The translations under genes were made by a program, and so were the position numbers. A stretch of 9,561 nt of DNA from Bacteriovoracaceae bacterium UBA7317 (GTDB taxonomy: Bacteria > Bdellovibrionota > Bacteriovoracia > Bacteriovoracales > Bacteriovoracaceae): the NCBI GenBank assembly GCA_002474345.1, contig DKQD01000061.1, positions 3,463 through 13,023 on the forward strand, written 5' to 3'. Shown here piece by piece: positions 5,814 through 9,561 of the stretch. Position 1 is the first letter of the stretch. Each line of letters opens with the position of its first letter. The notes below the pieces were generated by a model. It had not been told where the DNA came from. It made no database searches and was given only the letters and a program-made list of their open reading frames with translations.

Positions 5814-6353
5814 ATGAAGATGTTTCAATGGATAATAAAAGCTTCTTTTCTTCTGACTACGAGCTCTCTGTACGCTGCAGGTAGTGGCGACACACACTTA
5901 TCTGATCTGATGTGGCCAGCTATTAATTTTTTGATTTTGGCAGGTTTTTTAGTTTTTAAATTAAAGAAACCAGTCAAGGAAATGTTTGATAAAAATGCAC
6001 TTTTGGTTAAAGAAACATATGATTTCGCTGAGGGGAAAAATAAAGAAGCTGAAATAAAGCTAAAAATGTACAGAGAAAAGCTACAAAACTTTAATGCGGA
6101 AGAGAGAAAAGCTAAGAGTGACGGTGAAAAAGAGGTGAAGACCTTTATGGAAAGAAGAACTAAGGAAACGGAAGGGTTATTGAAGAGATTAGAAAGAGAC
6201 GCCGCTAATAAAATAAAACATGAAAAGAGAATATTAATAGATGAGTTAAATCATGCGTTCCTAGACGCTGTAATTAATCAAGCGAGATCGACAATTAGTA
6301 ATAACGAAGATTCTCAAAAAAAAGCTACTAAAAACTTGTTATCTGAAATTTAA
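5814..6353 (+). CDS. atpF: F-type ATP synthase subunit b, with signal-peptide-like N-terminus
   Basis: The 179-aa product has two hydrophobic segments at its start. The first, MKMFQWIIKASFLLTTSSLY followed by AAG, looks like a cleavable signal peptide with cleavage near residue 22-23. The second, around residues 32-50 (MWPAINFLILAGFLVFKL), is the usual b-subunit membrane helix. The rest is charged coiled coil that would form the peripheral stalk and reach delta. E. coli b is 156 aa and lacks the first segment; a signal-like leader on b is, as I recall, seen in some deltaproteobacterial ATP synthases. AGGA (5803-5806) lies seven bases before ATG 5814; a second ATG at 5820 is possible. atpH follows after 14 bases. 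Assignment is firm from context and layout. Confidence 0.92.
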   Translation: MKMFQWIIKASFLLTTSSLYAAGSGDTHLSDLMWPAINFLILAGFLVFKLKKPVKEMFDKNALLVKETYDFAEGKNKEAEIKLKMYREKLQNFNAEERKAKSDGEKEVKTFMERRTKETEGLLKRLERDAANKIKHEKRILIDELNHAFLDAVINQARSTISNNEDSQKKATKNLLSEI

Positions 6354-6367
6354 AATTAAGGTAGAAA

Positions 6368-6907
6368 ATGAAGCCACAAATAATTGCTAAAGTATATGCA
6401 AAATCAATTATGGAGTTAGCGGGTGAAAATATAGATGCCGCAAAAGAGCTAACTGATTTTAACCTTTTAATTAATGAATGCAATGATTTGGAGAATGTCC
6501 TTTTTTCGGAAGTTTTTACAATGGATGAAAAGAAGGACGTTTTGTCCTTAATACTGCAAAAGTTAAAATTATCTGACTTAACTAACAAGTTTTTAACTTT
6601 TCTATTTAATGAAAAACGCTTCAACTTATTTCCAATTATTTATAAAGAAATTATCGTTTTAGATGATGATAGAAAAGGATTTTTAAGAGGGGTGATAGAA
6701 GGTGCAGAAGACTCTATAGACCCATCGGTATTAAAGAAAATTAAGACATATTTAAAGAGCAAGTTAGAAAAAGAAACAGAGTTGGAATATAAGAAAAACG
6801 AAAATTTATCAGCGGGTTATAGAATGACTGTAGATGACCTGCAGCTAGATGCTTCTTTAGAAAATCAACTAGAAAATTTTAAAAATTCTGTTTTGGCTTT
6901 TGAATAG
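6368..6907 (+). CDS. atpH: F-type ATP synthase subunit delta
   Basis: Delta (OSCP equivalent) sits on top of the F1 head and joins it to the b/b' stalk. The 179-aa length matches E. coli delta (177 aa). The N-terminal domain shows the family opening AKVYAKSIMELA (residues 7-18) and the FLTFLFNEKRFNLFPIIYKE block, corresponding to the typical FL-LL-ENRRL segment. The C-terminal part has NLSAGYRMTVDDLQLDASL, matching the usual D-SLIGG-x-V-x-x-GD-x-x-x-D-x-S pattern, though with Ala-Gly where Gly-Gly is common. AAGG (6358-6361) lies six bases before the ATG. The gene lies between atpF and atpA, its standard place. A 45-base AT-rich gap without a recognisable signal separates it from atpA. Confidence 0.95.
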   Translation: MKPQIIAKVYAKSIMELAGENIDAAKELTDFNLLINECNDLENVLFSEVFTMDEKKDVLSLILQKLKLSDLTNKFLTFLFNEKRFNLFPIIYKEIIVLDDDRKGFLRGVIEGAEDSIDPSVLKKIKTYLKSKLEKETELEYKKNENLSAGYRMTVDDLQLDASLENQLENFKNSVLAFE

Positions 6908-6952
6908 GTTAACCAATTAATAAATTGAAAAATATAAATAGAGGGTAAAAGA

Positions 6953-8464
6953 ATGACTATTAAACCGGAAGAAATTACAAATATAATCAAAGAAAGAATT
7001 TCTAACTTTGAAACCCGTCTTCAAGTTGATGAAGTAGGAACAGTTTTGACTGTCGGTGATGGTGTAGCCAGGGTTTTTGGTTTAAAAAATGCAATGGCTG
7101 GTGAGCTTGTTGAGTTTGAGAGTGGGGTTAAAGGAATGGTCCTCAACCTTGAAACAAACAATGTTGGTGTTGCAATTCTTGGTTCAGAATTAGAAGTTAA
7201 AGAAGGAACTACCGTTAAAAGAACCGAAAAAATTGTTTCGGTCCCTGTCGGTGATAGTCTTCTTGGAAGAACGGTAAACTCAATCGGTGAACCGATTGAT
7301 GGGAACGGTGATATAAAATCAGACGATATCAGGGAAATTGAAGTTAAGGCTCCAGGTATTATTGCAAGACAGTCTGTTCACGAGCCACTTCAAACAGGAA
7401 TAAAAGCAATTGATTCTATGATACCAATCGGTCGTGGACAAAGAGAATTGATTATCGGTGATAGAAAAACAGGAAAGACAGCTATTGCAATTGACACAAT
7501 AATCAATCAAAAAGGGAAAGATGTTGTTTGTATTTATGTTGGTATTGGTCAAAAGCAATCTACAATAAGACAAATTCAAAAGAGATTAATGGAAGCTGGA
7601 GCTATGGACTATACAATAATAGTTTCTGCAACGGCTGCTTCTCCAGCTCCACTTCAGTTTTTAGCTCCATATACTGGTTGTACAATGGGTGAATACTACA
7701 GAGATAGTGGTAAGCATGCATTAATCATTTATGATGATTTAACAAAGCAAGCGCAGGCTTATAGACAAATGTCACTCCTTTTGAGACGTCCACCGGGTAG
7801 AGAGGCTTTCCCTGGAGATGTTTTCTATCTTCACTCAAGATTGTTAGAAAGGGCTGCTAAATTGTCTGAAGCTGCAGGTTCAGGTTCTTTAACTGCTCTG
7901 CCGGTAATTGAAACGCAGGAGGGAGATGTTTCTGCCTATATTCCTACAAACGTTATCTCTATAACCGACGGTCAAATTTACCTTGAGTCTGATCTTTTTA
8001 ACTCAGGGATAAGGCCAGCTGTTAACGTTGGTTTATCGGTATCAAGGGTTGGGGGCTCAGCTCAAATTAAGGCTATGAAAAAGGTATCCGGTACTTTAAG
8101 GCTGGACTTGGCTCAGTATAGAGAATTACAAGCGTTTGCAGCTTTTGGATCTGACCTGGATGAAGCTACTCAAAACCAGCTTTCTAGAGGATCGCGGTTA
8201 GTTGAGTTGCTAAAGCAGGGGCAATATAGCCCAATGGATGTTACTGAACAAATCATCGGAATTTATGCTGGTACAAAGGGTTATTTTGATAAAGTACCTG
8301 TAAGCCAAATTAGAACAGCTGAAAAAGATCTAACTGAGTATATAAACTCAAAACATTCGGATCTTAAAGAAAGATTAGTAAAAGAAAAAGCATTAAAGCC
8401 TGATATTGAGAAGGACTTGAAGGAAGTGATAACTAAATTTTTGACTGAGAAAAAATATAGTTAA
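6953..8464 (+). CDS. atpA: F-type ATP synthase subunit alpha
   Basis: Alpha forms the non-catalytic nucleotide sites of the alpha3-beta3 head and contributes the arginine finger to catalysis on beta. The 503-aa protein (E. coli 513) starts with [20 protein letters not shown] and has the beta-barrel domain to about residue 95. The P-loop is GDRKTGKT at 169-176; well-studied alpha subunits have Gln rather than Lys at 172. [20 protein letters not shown] is the conserved Walker B region, [20 protein letters not shown] follows, and VSRVGGSAQ carries the arginine finger, Arg365 by my count. The C-terminal helical domain ends in [13 protein letters not shown] (6941-6945) lies seven bases before the ATG. 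It precedes atpG after a 40-base gap that can form alternative hairpins. Apart from Lys172 nothing looks unusual. Confidence 0.99.
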   Translation: MTIKPEEITNIIKERISNFETRLQVDEVGTVLTVGDGVARVFGLKNAMAGELVEFESGVKGMVLNLETNNVGVAILGSELEVKEGTTVKRTEKIVSVPVGDSLLGRTVNSIGEPIDGNGDIKSDDIREIEVKAPGIIARQSVHEPLQTGIKAIDSMIPIGRGQRELIIGDRKTGKTAIAIDTIINQKGKDVVCIYVGIGQKQSTIRQIQKRLMEAGAMDYTIIVSATAASPAPLQFLAPYTGCTMGEYYRDSGKHALIIYDDLTKQAQAYRQMSLLLRRPPGREAFPGDVFYLHSRLLERAAKLSEAAGSGSLTALPVIETQEGDVSAYIPTNVISITDGQIYLESDLFNSGIRPAVNVGLSVSRVGGSAQIKAMKKVSGTLRLDLAQYRELQAFAAFGSDLDEATQNQLSRGSRLVELLKQGQYSPMDVTEQIIGIYAGTKGYFDKVPVSQIRTAEKDLTEYINSKHSDLKERLVKEKALKPDIEKDLKEVITKFLTEKKYS

Positions 8465-8473
8465 TGATCAGAT

Positions 8474-8496
8474 TTAGTTTTAACTAAGTTACTTAG
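8474..8496 (+). promoter_or_regulatory. Two mutually exclusive small hairpins in the atpA-atpG gap
   Basis: TTAGTT (8474-8479) and AACTAA (8482-8487) form one inverted repeat. CTAAG (8484-8488) and CTTAG (8492-8496) form another with a TTA loop. They share CTAA, so only one can form at a time. The second overlaps the first two bases of the atpG Shine-Dalgarno AGGA (8495-8498). Stems are short, so any regulatory role is inference. Confidence 0.35.
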
Positions 8497-8504
8497 GATC
8501 CTTT

Positions 8505-9371
8505 ATGGCAAACATTAAAGATTTAAAAAAGAAAATTAAGAGTACTAAGGGTACTCTTAAGATCACTACGGCTATGAAACTTGTTTCAGCTGCAAAAATG
8601 GCTAAAGCTCAAGCGGCTATAACAAGTTCAAGGCCTTATGCAAGTGAATTAGAAGGCACGATTAAAACTATTTCCGCCTTGGTGCAAAACTACTCCAATA
8701 AACTTTTAGAACCTTCTAAAGGTGATAAAACGTTGGTCCTGATAATTTCAGCTAACAAAGGGCTCTGTGGTGGTTTTAATGCTCAGTTAGGAAAAGAAAT
8801 AAGAAGTTTTATTGCTAAAGAAGAAGGTGAGGTTAAAGTTTCTTTCATAGGCAAAAAGTTAAGAGACCTTTTTCAAGGTGAATTTGAAGAGGAGACTTTT
8901 TATAACTTTGATAAAAATGAAGGAAGCTATAATGACTTGAAGAAGATTGGAGAAGATCTTTGCAAAGACTTTTTGAATAATAAGTATAAAAAAGTTTATG
9001 TTGCATATAATGTTTTTCAATCAGCTATAAGCTTTATTCCTACGGTAAAACAACTTTTACCTTTGGAGTTAAAAGAGAGTGAAAGGAAAGCGCTACAAGG
9101 TGAATTTCCTTTTGATTTCAAATATGATCAACCTTCAGAAGAAATTCTGGACTCGTTGATACCTGAAACAATAGAAACAAGTCTATATACCAGTTATCTA
9201 GATTCTCTTGCTGCGGAGCATGGTTCTAGGATGACGGCAATGGATAATGCTTCAGGGAATTGTAAAGAATTGATAAGAACGACTACGTTAAAAATGAATA
9301 AATTGAGACAAGCTGCAATTACTACCGAATTAATTGAGGTAATTTCAGGTGCTGAATCTCTAAATGGTTAA
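8505..9371 (+). CDS. atpG: F-type ATP synthase subunit gamma (central rotor shaft)
   Basis: Gamma is the rotating shaft inside the alpha3-beta3 head and is driven by the c-ring. The 288-aa length equals the family norm (E. coli 287). The N-terminal helix reads IKSTKGTLKITTAMKLVSAA, which aligns with the E. coli IxSVxxTxKITKAMEMVAA pattern. ANKGLCGGFNAQL (G86-L95) is the conserved nucleotide-like central motif, and the C-terminal helix runs from AAEHGSRMTAMDNA to RQAAITTELIEVISGAESL. AGGA (8495-8498) lies six bases before the ATG. The stop is followed at once by the atpD ribosome-binding site. A perfect 10-bp inverted repeat lies 31 bases into the gene. Coding identity is certain. Confidence 0.98.
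   Translation: MANIKDLKKKIKSTKGTLKITTAMKLVSAAKMAKAQAAITSSRPYASELEGTIKTISALVQNYSNKLLEPSKGDKTLVLIISANKGLCGGFNAQLGKEIRSFIAKEEGEVKVSFIGKKLRDLFQGEFEEETFYNFDKNEGSYNDLKKIGEDLCKDFLNNKYKKVYVAYNVFQSAISFIPTVKQLLPLELKESERKALQGEFPFDFKYDQPSEEILDSLIPETIETSLYTSYLDSLAAEHGSRMTAMDNASGNCKELIRTTTLKMNKLRQAAITTELIEVISGAESLNG
8536..8560. repeat. Perfect 10-bp inverted repeat in the 5' end of atpG
   Basis: TTAAGAGTAC (8536-8545) and GTACTCTTAA (8551-8560) are exact reverse complements around a five-base loop, TAAGG. In the mRNA this is a 10-bp stem over codons 11-19 of atpG. The encoded residues (Lys-Ser-Thr-Lys-Gly-Thr-Leu-Lys) are ordinary for the gamma N-terminus, so the arrangement may be partly chance. Confidence 0.7.
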
Positions 9372-9382
9372 GGAGCAAGAGA

Positions 9383-9561
9383 ATGTCTGAAAAAAACACT
9401 GGTGTAATAAAGGAAGTCAAAGGCCCCGTTGTCGATATTGAGTTTCCAGGTGGTAAATTACCAGCAATTTACAATGCTATTAGGGTCACTAATAAGTTAA
9501 TTTCTGATAAAGAGGATAACTTGGTTGTTGAGGTTGCACAACATTTAGGTGACAACATGGT
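9383..9561 (+). CDS. atpD: F-type ATP synthase subunit beta, N-terminal part (3' end outside window)
   Basis: Beta carries the catalytic sites of the ATP synthase. Only the first 59 codons plus two bases are in the window. They encode the N-terminal beta-barrel: GVIKEVKGPVVDIEFPGGKL aligns with the family opening G-x-I-x-x-V-x-G-x-V-V-D-V-E-F, followed by LPAIYNAIRV and NLVVEVAQHLGDNMV, matching the common LxLEVxQxLGxxxVR. The P-loop and catalytic residues lie beyond the edge. AAGGAG (9370-9375), overlapping the atpG stop, lies seven bases before the ATG, and the gap to atpG is 11 bases. This is the standard atpA-atpG-atpD order; atpC would be expected next. Confidence 0.97.
   Translation, partial: MSEKNTGVIKEVKGPVVDIEFPGGKLPAIYNAIRVTNKLISDKEDNLVVEVAQHLGDNM

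Noticed and set aside
1..9561. oriC, DnaA boxes, tRNA genes, CRISPR, insertion sequences
   Set aside because: The gene order suggests that the origin is near, but I found no cluster of TTATNCACA-type boxes, no tRNA-like fold, no spacer array and no transposase in the window.

Overview
The window is an AT-rich bacterial chromosome segment. All genes lie on the + strand, packed head to tail in the order mnmE (3' end), mnmG, rsmG, parA, parB, bactofilin, atpF' (b'), atpF (b), atpH, atpA, atpG, atpD (5' end). The run mnmE-mnmG-rsmG-parA-parB is the classic origin-proximal block of many bacterial chromosomes. A bactofilin behind parB, followed by an F-type ATP synthase cluster with two b-type stalk genes and no a or c gene, suggests a deltaproteobacterial-type lineage. 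With the low G+C, my best guess is a Bdellovibrionota member of the Bacteriovorax/Halobacteriovorax kind. This is inference from gene order and composition, not a database result.

Region by region: 1-339 is the MnmE C-terminus ending in the signature FCIGK, preceded by an in-frame repeated palindrome encoding GPIGP. 340-415 is a short spacer with a parS-like site and an adjoining perfect AT-rich palindrome. 416-2912 holds mnmG and rsmG, which nearly abut; a second, better parS-like site lies in the 3' end of rsmG. 2973-4769 is parA-parB. 4797-5153 is the bactofilin. 5154-5351 is the only sizeable gap, with a possible short ORF running into atpF' and small inverted repeats. 5352-9561 is the peripheral stalk and F1 part of the ATP synthase, up to residue 59 of the beta subunit.

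Functionally, MnmE and MnmG together modify the wobble uridine of certain tRNAs, and RsmG methylates 16S rRNA. ParA and ParB, acting on parS sites, segregate the chromosome origin. The bactofilin is a polymer-forming scaffold that in myxobacteria is known to position ParABS components. The atp genes build the stator stalk (b, b', delta) and the catalytic head (alpha, gamma, beta); the membrane a and c subunits must be encoded elsewhere.

The genes are mostly textbook housekeeping and I see no new defence system, mobile element, CRISPR array or RNA gene. The points worth a second look are small: the palindromic repeat inside mnmE, the two parS-like sites, the bactofilin linkage, the 5154-5351 gap, and the structured start region of atpG.
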